From positions 1 to 64,000 of the forward strand of contig NZ_JAIQZN010000004.1 in the NCBI RefSeq assembly GCF_023333585.1: a stretch of 64,000 nucleotides of DNA, given 5' to 3'. Positions 25,468-33,117 of this stretch are shown in pieces; the stretch's first letter is position 1, and every line of letters begins with the position of its first letter. The notes beneath the pieces were generated by a model, which saw only the letters and a list, made by a program, of their open reading frames with translations, was not told the origin of the DNA and made no database searches. The DNA comes from Argonema antarcticum A004/B2. Lineage in GTDB: Bacteria > Cyanobacteriota > Cyanobacteriia > Cyanobacteriales > Aerosakkonemataceae. A program made the translations under genes and the position numbers.

Positions 25468-26505
25468 TCAACTCTCTGACCGACTGTACTCTGGCTTAAC
25501 GTCTCGCAGCATTAGCGCTTCCAAGGCGACTTGGGGAGTCACTTCTCCTTTGAGCAAGCGATACACCTGATAAGAAATTGGTACAGAAATTTCCTGTCGA
25601 TCGGCCAGATGAACTAGCACTTCGGTTGTATTCACACCTTCGGCGGTTCCCTCTAAGGAAGCCAAAATTTCTGGTAAGGTTTCGCCTTGGGCGAGTTTGT
25701 AACCAACTTGGTAGTTGCGACTGAGGGCGCTGTTGCAAGTTGCGAGTAGATCGCCTAATCCTGATAAGCCATAAAATGTGTCGGTATTAGCACCCCAACG
25801 ATCGCCAATGCGGATGATTTCAGCTAAGGCACGGGTAACCAGAGCGGCTTTGGCATTTGTTCCCAGTTGCAAACCATCACAGGCACCAGCTGCGATCGCT
25901 ATTACATTTTTTAGTGTACCACCTAGTTCTACACCCAAGGGATCGGCATTGGTATAGACGCGAAACCGATTTGAGTTGAACACCCCTTGCACCACAACTG
26001 CTGCATCTGCGTCTTTACTGGCAACAACGGTAGCAGCTGGCAATCGGGCCTGAATTTCTTTGGATAAGTTTGGCCCTGCTAGAATGACGACGGGATGAGA
26101 TGGAAATGCCGCTTGCCAAATTTGAGACGGTGTGCAAGTTGTAGACGGGTCTAATCCTTTGGTCGCAGTAACAAAAATCGTGGTAGGGGAAATCGGTAAG
26201 CAAGAAACTTGCTCTACCACTGGTCTGACGCCTTTCATTGAGACGGCTGAGAGGATAATATCAGCACCTGCTATGATATCATCTAGGCTTTCAGAACATT
26301 GACGAGACCACAAACCCACGCGATGACCGTTCGCCGCTGCTAGGGTCGCCAAAGTCTTACCCCAAGCACCCGATCCCAGAATAGAGATCGATTTTGGATT
26401 TTGCGCGAAGTGGGCGTCTTGGCGGTTCCCGTCACGATGCCCACCTTCGCAAGAGAGGATTTTGGATTTTGGATTATTCGTTTCTTCGTTAGTTTCCATT
26501 ACCAT
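25468..26505 (-). CDS. gpsA: Glycerol-3-phosphate dehydrogenase (NAD(P)+), with repeat-derived N-terminus
   Basis: 345 residues from ATG at 26505 (ATG at 26499 equally possible). It reduces dihydroxyacetone phosphate to sn-glycerol-3-phosphate for membrane lipids. The core begins ISILGSGAWGKTLATLAAANGH (Rossmann GxGxxG), then AGPNLSKEI, GTLKNVIAIAAGACDGLQLG (catalytic lysine) and YGLSGLGDLLATC. Relatives start right at that Rossmann strand. Here about 37 extra residues precede it, encoded by a palindromic repeat (26403-26452) and its gattttgg flanks. No start codon exists nearer the core, so the repeat is apparently translated. It lies downstream of lipA on the same strand. Confidence 0.9.
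   Translation of the reverse strand: MVMETNEETNNPKSKILSCEGGHRDGNRQDAHFAQNPKSISILGSGAWGKTLATLAAANGHRVGLWSRQCSESLDDIIAGADIILSAVSMKGVRPVVEQVSCLPISPTTIFVTATKGLDPSTTCTPSQIWQAAFPSHPVVILAGPNLSKEIQARLPAATVVASKDADAAVVVQGVFNSNRFRVYTNADPLGVELGGTLKNVIAIAAGACDGLQLGTNAKAALVTRALAEIIRIGDRWGANTDTFYGLSGLGDLLATCNSALSRNYQVGYKLAQGETLPEILASLEGTAEGVNTTEVLVHLADRQEISVPISYQVYRLLKGEVTPQVALEALMLRDVKPEYSRSES
26403..26452. repeat. Palindromic repeat inside the gpsA 5′ coding region (copy 1)
   Basis: It begins gcgcgaagtgggcgtcttgg and ends gcccaccttcgc, forming a hairpin with one bulged base. It differs from the copy at 27598-27647 by only two bases over about 50 and is flanked on both sides by gattttgga-type words. In the gpsA frame it encodes EGGHRDGNRQDAHFAQ. 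Confidence 0.85.
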
Positions 26506-26577
26506 TAGCCAATAAAAGCCTATAAGAGTAGGCTCTCCCGTAAATGTGGCGATCGTCAAATATTATCTAACTAAAAT

Positions 26578-27456
26578 CTAAAATTTCTGGCGCGGGTAAC
26601 GTTCCATCAACGCTCTCACTTGTTCAGCATGATATGAACTGCGTGTCAAGGGTGAAGCAACAACTTGTAAAAATCCGATTGATGCGCCAAACTCTTGCCA
26701 TGCAGCGAACTGTTCTGGCGGCACAAAGTTATCGACTTTTAAATGTTTTTGACTAGGTTGGAGATATTGTCCGATGGTGAGGATATCGCAATCGACGTTT
26801 CGCAGATCCTGCATGACTTCTCGGATTTCAGCGTCAGTTTCTCCCAGTCCTACCATAATGCCTGATTTGGTATAAACCCAAGGAGCTAATTGGCGCGATC
26901 GCTTCATTAATTCCATTGTCCGCTGATATTCCCCTTGCGGACGCACTCGCCGATACAAACGCGCTATTGTTTCGGTATTGTGATTTAGCACTTCTGGTTC
27001 TGCTTGCAAAATACCTGCCAGCGCTTCCCAATTACCGCATAAGTCAGGAATCAGCACTTCAATTGTCGTACCGGGGGAACTAGCGCGAATTGCTTCAATG
27101 CAGCGCACAAACTGAGATGCGCCGCCATCTGGTAAATCATCCCGGTTTACCGAGGTGATGACAACGTGATTTAATTTTAGCCGCCGCACCGCTTCTGCCA
27201 AACGTTCCGGTTCCGTGGCGTCTAGGGGTTTCGGCTTTTTCTCAAAATCGATATCGCAGTAAGGACACGCTCGCGTGCAGGCAGGCCCCATAATTAAAAA
27301 TGTAGCCGTGCCATTGTGGAAGCACTCGCCAATATTCGGGCAAGAAGCTTCTTCGCAAACGGTATTCAGGGATAAATCCCGCAAAATATCCTTAACAGCA
27401 CCGACGCGCTCCCACTGAGGCGCTTTTACTCGCAACCACTCCGGTTTTACTACCAC
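26578..27456 (-). CDS. lipA: Lipoyl synthase
   Basis: 292 residues from GTG ([18 protein letters not shown]). This radical-SAM enzyme inserts two sulphurs into octanoyl-lipoyl domains. Both iron-sulphur sites are visible: auxiliary cluster [12 protein letters not shown] (about 34-45) and the SAM cluster CTRACPYC (about 60-67, CxxxCxxC). Other family marks are [33 protein letters not shown] and the terminal [10 protein letters not shown] (third-cluster serine RSSYHA). Length is normal. It lies 73 bp before gpsA in the same direction. Confidence 0.95.
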   Translation of the reverse strand: MVVKPEWLRVKAPQWERVGAVKDILRDLSLNTVCEEASCPNIGECFHNGTATFLIMGPACTRACPYCDIDFEKKPKPLDATEPERLAEAVRRLKLNHVVITSVNRDDLPDGGASQFVRCIEAIRASSPGTTIEVLIPDLCGNWEALAGILQAEPEVLNHNTETIARLYRRVRPQGEYQRTMELMKRSRQLAPWVYTKSGIMVGLGETDAEIREVMQDLRNVDCDILTIGQYLQPSQKHLKVDNFVPPEQFAAWQEFGASIGFLQVVASPLTRSSYHAEQVRALMERYPRQKF

Positions 27457-27490
27457 GCCTGCCTCTAACTCCTGAACTTCGATCGATCGT

Positions 27491-27562
27491 TTGTAGGGGC
27501 GGGTTTAGCAATTATTTGCGATCGAAGCAATCATTATCTCGCTCCAAAACCCGCCCCTACAA
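27491..27562. repeat. Inverted repeat, GTAGGGGCGGGTTT type
   Basis: TTGTAGGGGCGGGTTT (27491) and AAACCCGCCCCTACAA (to 27562) are perfect 16-bp inverted arms with 40 bp between them. Such GGGGCGGGTTT palindromes are frequent in cyanobacterial intergenic DNA. It lies in front of lipA. Confidence 0.7.
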
Positions 27563-27597
27563 GTCTCTATGATAACAGCCATTCGATTTTGGATTTG

Positions 27598-27647
27598 GCG
27601 CGAAGTGGGCGTCTTGGCGGTGACCGTCACGATGCCCACCTTCGCAA
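27598..27647. repeat. Palindromic repeat, copy 2 (intergenic)
   Basis: It has the same 50-bp hairpin as at 26403-26452, again within gattttgga-type flanks. The central tgaccgtca makes this copy more symmetric than the coding copy (tcccgtca). Confidence 0.85.
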
Positions 27648-27726
27648 GACAGGATTTTAGATTTTGGATTGTCAGTAGGTATTCACGCTAAAATGTGATA
27701 CTATAAAAAAAACTGGTGTTTTAATC

Positions 27727-27800
27727 CGGGATGTAGCGCAGCTTGGTAGCGCACCTCGTTCGGGACGAGGGGGTCGCAGGTTCAAATCCTGTCATCCCGA
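27727..27800 (+). tRNA. tRNA-Pro (CGG)
   Basis: 74 nt: the acceptor stem CGGGATG/CATCCCG closes perfectly, with discriminator A. The D-arm is GCGCAGCTTGGTAGCGC, and the anticodon stem is CCTCG/CGAGG around TTCGGGA, giving anticodon CGG. The T-arm GCAGGTTCAAATCCTGT is present, and CCA is not encoded. It reads Pro codon CCG. Confidence 0.95.
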
Positions 27801-27807
27801 TATTTAA

Positions 27808-27853
27808 GAATCCTTATCTCTACTAGCTTTCAAGCCAGTAGAGATAAGGATTC
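27808..27853. terminator. 17-bp perfect hairpin between convergent tRNA genes
   Basis: GAATCCTTATCTCTACT (27808-27824) pairs perfectly with 27837-27853 around a 12-base loop. It lies between two genes transcribed towards each other, 8 bp from each. There is no long T-run on the plus side (a cagaaaaa follows), so it may serve the minus-strand tRNA or both. Confidence 0.5.
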
Positions 27854-27860
27854 AGAAAAA

Positions 27861-27933
27861 CGAGCGCGGAGGGATTTGAACCCCCGACCCTCAGGACCGG
27901 AACCTGATGCTCTATCCACTGAGCCACGCGCCC
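27861..27933 (-). tRNA. tRNA-Arg (CCG)
   Basis: 73 nt on the minus strand: acceptor GGGCGCG pairs with CGCGCTC (one G-U pair). The D-arm is GGCTCAGTGGATAGAGC, and the anticodon stem is TCAGG/CCTGA around TTCCGGT, giving anticodon CCG. The T-arm is GGGGGTTCAAATCCCTC. It reads Arg codon CGG. CCA is not encoded. Confidence 0.95.
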
Positions 27934-27964
27934 TTATATTCCAAATTATAGCATATCTAAACGC

Positions 27965-29470
27965 TCACATATTCAACAGATGGATCAGAAAACTGGGAGC
28001 GGGCAAGATGACGATCAGCAAGAGGCCCAGGGACGCTAAACCCCAGAAGTCCCTTTGGTTGTCGAGTTCGCTGACATCGTTCAAAGCCGGTTCATCGTTT
28101 ATGGGGATTAAGAAGAGGAAAATTGCCCAATATAAATAGTAGGGCGGAATTAGAGAAACTCCTACCAACCAAGGCATCAGAGCAGCTATCAGCAGTAGGA
28201 ATCGAGCAATTTGGGCAATGGTAGCAGCTTGTCGTTGCCCAAAGATGGCATGGACAATATGACCGCCGTCGAGTTGGCCGACGGGCATCAGGTTGAACGC
28301 GGTGACGATTACGCCCAAAAATCCTGCTACTGCGACGGGATGAAGATCGATCGCTTTATCTGCCGTTAAAGCAGTGCCTAGCGCCAATTTACTCAGCAAA
28401 GTTAGCAATAGGGAAAACGTGGGGTTGAAGGCGTCGAAGTTCAATATGACCGCCTTGTTAGAGAGAGGAACTACAGTAGAATGGGCTAGACCCCAAATCA
28501 GCAAGGGCAAACTCACCACGAAGCCTGCTAATGGCCCAGCAATTCCCACATCAAACAAAGCTTTGCGATCGGGTAGTAGACTACGCAGCTGAATAAACGC
28601 CCCAAAAGTACCTGGAAAAAACGGCACGGGGATAAAATAGGGCAGAGTCGTGCGAAGTTTATAGAACCGAGCCGTCAGGTAGTGACCCATTTCGTGGATG
28701 CCCAGAATAGCCATCAGCGCCAAAGCATAGGGAAGTCCTTTGAGGAGAACGGCTGAGTTGGATTCCACTGCTTGCGGGGTCACCCCTGCTATTTGGGCCC
28801 CAACTAGGAGTGTAGTGAATAAGGTTGCCGCCAACAGTCCTAAAGCCAAACCGGGTCGCGTTAAGACTTCCTTGTTACGCTTAGCATCTGGATGGGCTTG
28901 GGGATTGGGAACTAGGGCAAAAAAGGGATTGGAGTTGAAACCTTGTTGAAAGATAATTAAGAAGCGATCGCCAAATTTTGCTTCAATATTCTCCCGGATA
29001 GTTTTGTATGCCACTTCCGGTTTGGTTCGCAGGTGTCCCCGGCAAATCACCGCTTGGGGTCGGAACTCCAGATTTTGCAGGTAGTAGACTCCCCAAGGGA
29101 AACACTCCCGCAGCTGGGTTTCTTCCTCCTTATTGATGGGACGTACCTTAGCTGCCCCATTATCTGAGTTAGCAGTCTCTTGTGAAGCTGCGGGATCGGA
29201 ACTCTGAGGTGCTGGGGGTTTAATGTCTTTACGCCCTAATTGAATTAACCAGCAGTACAAAAATATGCTGATTGCGAATACCCCAATCATCAAAGCGACT
29301 GGCATAGGCTTATTTCTGCCATATACCAAGATCCACCCAGTCCACGCAAAGGGCGGTGCCATCATGGCCAGCCACAATATCCAGACAGGGGTTTTAGTGA
29401 TATCGGCCACGCTGCGCTTCACAATGAAGTAGGTAGCCAGTCCCAGCAGTACAAGTAAAAATATATTCAT
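27965..29470 (-). CDS. Site-2 protease-like M50 metallopeptidase
   Basis: 501 residues from ATG at 29470 (MNIFLLVLLGLATYFIV); longer frames would run into the divergent gene. It has multiple membrane helices. The zinc site is GIHEMGHYLTARF (HExxH, about residue 248), with the distal ligand in NLMPVGQLDGGH. An N-terminal two-helix part and a soluble region (about 110-200) precede the protease domain, as in the cyanobacterial/plastid EGY-type S2P group. It probably cleaves membrane proteins within the bilayer. The tRNA-Arg gene ends 30 bp beyond its stop. Confidence 0.9.
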   Translation of the reverse strand: MNIFLLVLLGLATYFIVKRSVADITKTPVWILWLAMMAPPFAWTGWILVYGRNKPMPVALMIGVFAISIFLYCWLIQLGRKDIKPPAPQSSDPAASQETANSDNGAAKVRPINKEEETQLRECFPWGVYYLQNLEFRPQAVICRGHLRTKPEVAYKTIRENIEAKFGDRFLIIFQQGFNSNPFFALVPNPQAHPDAKRNKEVLTRPGLALGLLAATLFTTLLVGAQIAGVTPQAVESNSAVLLKGLPYALALMAILGIHEMGHYLTARFYKLRTTLPYFIPVPFFPGTFGAFIQLRSLLPDRKALFDVGIAGPLAGFVVSLPLLIWGLAHSTVVPLSNKAVILNFDAFNPTFSLLLTLLSKLALGTALTADKAIDLHPVAVAGFLGVIVTAFNLMPVGQLDGGHIVHAIFGQRQAATIAQIARFLLLIAALMPWLVGVSLIPPYYLYWAIFLFLIPINDEPALNDVSELDNQRDFWGLASLGLLLIVILPAPSFLIHLLNM

Positions 29471-29473
29471 CTT

Positions 29474-30130
29474 ATGCCCAAACAACCACGGGCTGTCTTG
29501 GACACCATTATTGCCTTTCCACCCAATCGAGATACGTTGGGAGCAACAGCCTATCTTATTGTAGAAAATGAAACTAAGATTCTGGTTGATTGTCCCGCCT
29601 GGGATGAGCAAAATCAGAAATTTTTACGCGATCGAGGTGGTGTATCTTGGTTAGTTGTCACCCACCGAGGCGGTATTGGCAAGGTGGAGGAGATTCAGCA
29701 AGCTTTTGGCTGCAAGGTTTTGATTCAAGAACAGGAAGCTTATTTGTTGCCGAAACTGGAAGTCAATACGTTTCGGTCAGAATTCCGCCTTACCCCCCAC
29801 AGCCAAGTTATTTGGACTCCAGGCCATTCTCCCGGTTCTTCTTGCCTTTATTACAGTGCTTTTGGTGGCGTGTTGTTCTCTGGACGTCACTTATTGCCTA
29901 ATCTGGAAGGCTTACCCGTACCGTTGCAGACATCGAAAACTTTTCATTGGCCGCGACAAATTCGCAGTATTGAGTTATTGTTAGCACGGTTTTCACCAGA
30001 AACTCTCAAATATATCTGTCCTGGTGCCAATACGGGATTTCTGCGGGGGAAGAGGGCGATCGATCGAGCTTATCAGCACTTGGTTAGTTTGGATTTAGAT
30101 GCTTTACTTTTGGCGAAACCTGTGCTTTGA
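29474..30130 (+). CDS. MBL-fold protein with degenerate metal site
   Basis: 218 residues starting 3 bp from the divergent M50 start codon. Fold marks are LGATAYLIVENETKILVDCP, then LVVTHRGGIG in the place of the usual THxHxDH, TPGHSPGSSCLYY with its conserved histidine, and VLFSGRHLL. The first metal motif keeps only one histidine, so zinc binding and hydrolysis are doubtful. Such degenerate MBL proteins occur across cyanobacteria with no known role. Divergence from the S2P gene suggests shared promoter control. Confidence 0.75.
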   Translation: MPKQPRAVLDTIIAFPPNRDTLGATAYLIVENETKILVDCPAWDEQNQKFLRDRGGVSWLVVTHRGGIGKVEEIQQAFGCKVLIQEQEAYLLPKLEVNTFRSEFRLTPHSQVIWTPGHSPGSSCLYYSAFGGVLFSGRHLLPNLEGLPVPLQTSKTFHWPRQIRSIELLLARFSPETLKYICPGANTGFLRGKRAIDRAYQHLVSLDLDALLLAKPVL

Positions 30131-30138
30131 GGTGCTTC

Positions 30139-30171
30139 AGAAACCGGGTTTCTTGGAGAAACCGGGTTTCT
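30139..30171. repeat. Two AGAAACCGGGTTTCT palindromes
   Basis: Copies lie at 30139-30153 and 30157-30171, directly behind the MBL gene. They belong to the same family as at 14235, 30861, 31639, 32415, 63702 and 63720. Confidence 0.85.
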
Positions 30172-30235
30172 GGGAGGGTTTCTCGCTCAATGATGCGATC
30201 GCTCATAATAAAACTAACCTCGTTGCCAAAAACCG

Positions 30236-30829
30236 ATGGAAACACTCACTCTCAATGTACCACCCGCAGTAGGTCTGACAGACGAGCAATTTTATCAGCT
30301 ATGTCTGGCTAATCAAGAATGGCGCTTAGAACTAACTTCTGAAGGAGAATTGATTATCATGTCCCCAACTGGTGGCGAAAGTGGTATTAGAAATTCTGGC
30401 CTGAACGCTGAACTTGTTATTTGGAATCGTCAAACTGGTTTGGGATATGTCTTTGACTCCTCTACTGAGTTCAGATTACCTAATGGTGCTTATCGTTCTC
30501 CCGATGTTTCTTGGGTAACAAAACAACGTTGGGAAGCATTATCTCGTGAGGAAAGGCGACGCTTTCCTCCCCTGTGTCCCGACTTTATAATTGAATTGCG
30601 TTCTGAAACTGATTCCTTATCCAAATTACGCACAAAAATGCGCGATTACCTCGCTAACGGGATGCGTTTTGGTTGGTTAATTGACCCTCAAACACCGTTA
30701 GTGGAAATTTATCGACCTGGTACAGATGTAGAAACTATCAATTTTTCTTTAGAACAACCACCGACGCTTTCTGGCGAAGATATTTTACCTGGATTTATTT
30801 TAGATTTAGGGCTAATTTTAAATATTTAA
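30236..30829 (+). CDS. Uma2-family (DUF820) putative endonuclease
   Basis: 197 residues. The Uma2 fold is a PD-(D/E)xK nuclease type: LTDEQFYQLCLANQEWRLELTSEGELIIMSPTGGESG, then the acidic residue in YRSPDVSWV, and DFIIELRSETDSLSKLRTKMRDYLANG with a downstream GWLIDP. The family is greatly expanded in cyanobacteria, and its substrate is unknown. It is a single gene with its own start behind a repeat. The reading frame is complete. Confidence 0.9.
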   Translation: METLTLNVPPAVGLTDEQFYQLCLANQEWRLELTSEGELIIMSPTGGESGIRNSGLNAELVIWNRQTGLGYVFDSSTEFRLPNGAYRSPDVSWVTKQRWEALSREERRRFPPLCPDFIIELRSETDSLSKLRTKMRDYLANGMRFGWLIDPQTPLVEIYRPGTDVETINFSLEQPPTLSGEDILPGFILDLGLILNI

Positions 30830-30874
30830 ACTTATTCCATAGTCAGCACTTGCAACGCTTAGAAACCGGGTTTC

Positions 30875-31243
30875 TTATCCCAGTGTCAGCACTCCCAGTG
30901 GCGAATCTACCACTAATCTCATATTTGTAAGCCATTGCAAACCGAGCAAAGGTTCGGGAATTCCCGCACCAACATGAACGGGAATAGTGTATTCAATTCC
31001 ATCTAGTAATATCTTTCCTTCATAGATAGTAAAAGTGTCCTCCCCCTGTGCTGTTCGCATAGTTCGATCGCGGACTATCACAGGCCAACCTAAACTTTGT
31101 GCGTCTTGGGTGTCTATGGCTAGATAGCCAGTAGTAAATCCAGTATCTACTAATACATCAACTGGAAGCACATCTCCATCGGCAGCAATCAAATCAATCT
31201 CAAAAAATAGTTCGCCAATCTCACCAAATTTACCAGAAATCAT
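30875..31243 (-). CDS. Retropepsin-like aspartic protease (array unit 1)
   Basis: 122 residues. A single-lobe clan AA aspartic protease: a beta hairpin, then VDVLVDTGFTTGYL with the catalytic Asp33-Thr-Gly, a variable middle, and the closing LLDGIEYTIPVHVGAG and EPLLGLQWL (the LLG that supports the fold). One lobe implies that the active form is a dimer, as in retroviral enzymes. It overlaps its partner gene by 4 bp (ATGA-type coupling). An AGAAACCGGGTTTCT palindrome begins at the stop. Substrate unknown. Confidence 0.85.
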   Translation of the reverse strand: MISGKFGEIGELFFEIDLIAADGDVLPVDVLVDTGFTTGYLAIDTQDAQSLGWPVIVRDRTMRTAQGEDTFTIYEGKILLDGIEYTIPVHVGAGIPEPLLGLQWLTNMRLVVDSPLGVLTLG

Positions 31244-31560
31244 ATCATGCCGCAGGCTCCTGTCTCGTTAATGCGAAAAGTAACAAGCCAGTCTGAAGGA
31301 TACTTTTGACGAGCTTTTTCGACGGCAAGATTTTCATCGGGATCGATGAAATAATCGCCACTATTTGGTTCTATAATCATAAACCAGTTATAATGGTCTG
31401 CTATTAACTCATCGCGCCATCGTTCAAAAACTGGACGAGTTCGCTGATAGCGTGCTTTTCGTTCGGCTTCGCTTCGTGCTAATTCTTCCGGCGGTATAGT
31501 ATATTCTGGGAAAATTCTGCCGCGACGGATAGGACGTTTGGTGGGTTGTTGAGTCGTCAT
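31240..31560 (-). CDS. Small partner protein of retropepsin (array unit 1)
   Basis: 106 residues: a basic start TKRPIRRGRIFPEYTIPPEELA, a helical Arg/Glu-rich stretch (about 28-50), then HYNWFMIIEPNSGDYFIDPDENLAVEKARQKYP and FRINETGACG at the end. No catalytic motif. It is cotranslated with the protease. It may be a substrate, inhibitor or chaperone of that enzyme; this is inference from coupling alone. Family name not recognised. Confidence 0.75.
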   Translation of the reverse strand: MTTQQPTKRPIRRGRIFPEYTIPPEELARSEAERKARYQRTRPVFERWRDELIADHYNWFMIIEPNSGDYFIDPDENLAVEKARQKYPSDWLVTFRINETGACGMI

Positions 31561-31651
31561 TTTTGTTGTCCCTGTTTAAGATAAAAGGATATTTTAATTA
31601 TATCAAGTAGAAGGTTTAAAAAAGGCATTTGCCACTCATAAACCCGGTTTC

Positions 31652-32020
31652 TTATCCCAGGGTCAACATTCCCTGTAGGGAATCTACCACTAATCTCATA
31701 TTTGTAAGCCATTGCAAACCGAGCAAAGGTTCGGGAATTCCCGCACCAACATGAACGGGAATAGTGTATTTAATTCCATCTAGTAATATCTTTCCTTCAT
31801 AGATATCAAAAAATTTCTCTCCTTCGGCTGTTTGCATAGTTCGATCGAGTTCAACTACAGACCAACCTAATCCTTCTAAGTCTTGAATATTTATCGCTAA
31901 ATATCCAGTTGTAAACCCTGTATCCAGTAAGGCATCAACTGTAAATATTTCTTCGCTAGCTGCAATTAAATCTATTTCAAAAAATAGCTCTCCTATCTCG
32001 CCAAATTTACCAGAAATCAT
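31652..32020 (-). CDS. Retropepsin-like aspartic protease (array unit 2)
   Basis: 122 residues with the catalytic DTG at 33-35 (DALLDTGFTTGYL). Residues 1-20 and about 78-115 equal those of units 1 and 3, while the middle (ASEEIFTVDA and NIQDLEGLGWSVVELDRTMQTAEGEKF) is distinct. It lies exactly 777 bp from the corresponding genes of units 1 and 3. Overlap with its partner is 4 bp. Confidence 0.85.
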   Translation of the reverse strand: MISGKFGEIGELFFEIDLIAASEEIFTVDALLDTGFTTGYLAINIQDLEGLGWSVVELDRTMQTAEGEKFFDIYEGKILLDGIKYTIPVHVGAGIPEPLLGLQWLTNMRLVVDSLQGMLTLG

Positions 32021-32337
32021 ATCTTACCGCAGGCTCCTGTTTCATTGATTCGGAAAACAGCGAGCCTGCCAGAAGAGTACTTTTGACGAGCTTTTTTGAT
32101 GGCGGTATCTTCATCAGAATCGATGAAATAATCACCACTATTTGGTTCGATAATCATAAACCAGTTGTAATGATCGTTTATCAACTCATCGCGCACTCTT
32201 TCAAAAACTGGGCGACAGCGTTGATATCGTGCTTGTTGTTCGGCTTCGCGTCGTGCTAGTTCTTCCGGCGGTATAGTATATTCTGGGAAAATTCTGCCGC
32301 GACGGATAGGACGTTTGGTGGGTTGTTGAGTCGTCAT
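32017..32337 (-). CDS. Small partner protein of retropepsin (array unit 2)
   Basis: 106 residues. Identical at the N-terminus to the other units (TTQQPTKRPIRRGRIFPEYT), then it differs in the helical part (RREAEQQARYQRCRPVFERVRDEL) and in DSDEDTAIKKARQKYSSGRLAVF. It keeps HYNWFMIIEPNSGDYFID and the FRINETGACG end. It is the most divergent of the three partners. Confidence 0.75.
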   Translation of the reverse strand: MTTQQPTKRPIRRGRIFPEYTIPPEELARREAEQQARYQRCRPVFERVRDELINDHYNWFMIIEPNSGDYFIDSDEDTAIKKARQKYSSGRLAVFRINETGACGKI

Positions 32338-32428
32338 TTTTGTTGTCCCTGTTGAAGATAAAAGGATATTTTAATTATATCAAGTAGAAGGTTTAAAAAA
32401 GGCATTTGCCACTCAGAAACCCGGTTTC

Positions 32429-32797
32429 TTATCCCAGGGTCAACATTCCCTGTAGGGAATCTACCACTAATCTCATATTTGTAAGCCATTGCAAACCGAG
32501 CAAAGGTTCGGGAATTCCCGCACCAACATGAACGGGAATAGTGTATTCAATTCCATCTAGTAATATCTTTCCTTCATACAAATCAAAAAGTGACTCGCCT
32601 TGTGCCGTTCTCATCGTTCTATTCAAGTCGATAAAAGACCAACCCAAACCCTCTAAGTCTTGAGTATTAATGGCTAACCAGCCAGTTGTAAAGCCTGTAT
32701 CCAGTAGTGCATCTACTGAGAATACTTCTCCATTAGCTGCAATCAAATCAATCTCAAAAAATAGTTCGCCAATCTCACCAAATTTGCCAGAAATCAT
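32429..32797 (-). CDS. Retropepsin-like aspartic protease (array unit 3)
   Basis: 122 residues from ATG at 32797, which restores the 4-bp overlap seen in the other units; a start four codons earlier is possible. DTG at 33-35 in VDALLDTGFTTGWL. The middle region (NGEVFSVDA; DLNRTMRTAQGESLFDLYEG) partly resembles unit 1 and partly unit 2, a mosaic pattern. The C-terminal block is the same in all three. Confidence 0.85.
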   Translation of the reverse strand: MISGKFGEIGELFFEIDLIAANGEVFSVDALLDTGFTTGWLAINTQDLEGLGWSFIDLNRTMRTAQGESLFDLYEGKILLDGIEYTIPVHVGAGIPEPLLGLQWLTNMRLVVDSLQGMLTLG

Positions 32798-33117
32798 ATC
32801 ATGCCACAAGCTCCACTTTCATTAATTCGGAAAGAGACAAGTATGTTACCACGGGGGTACTTTTGACGAGCTTTTTCGACGGCAAGATTTTCATCGGGAT
32901 CGATGAAATAATCGCCACTATTTGGTTCTATAATCATAAACCAGTTATAATGGTCTGCTATTAACTCATCGCGCCATCGTTCAAAAACTGGACGAGTTCG
33001 CTGATAGCGTGCTTTTCGTTCGGCTTCGCTTCGTGCTAGTTCTTCCGGCGGTATAGTATATTCTGGGAAAATTCTGCCGCGACGGATAGGACGTTTGGTG
33101 GGTTGTTGAGTCGTCAT
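32794..33117 (-). CDS. Small partner protein of retropepsin (array unit 3)
   Basis: 107 residues. The first 88 residues equal unit 1 exactly; the end differs (RGNILVSFRINESGACG), with one extra codon. It is first gene of the array in transcription order. Its 5′ flank departs from those of units 1 and 2 about 15 bp before the start, so unit 3 probably carries the original promoter. Confidence 0.75.
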   Translation of the reverse strand: MTTQQPTKRPIRRGRIFPEYTIPPEELARSEAERKARYQRTRPVFERWRDELIADHYNWFMIIEPNSGDYFIDPDENLAVEKARQKYPRGNILVSFRINESGACGMI

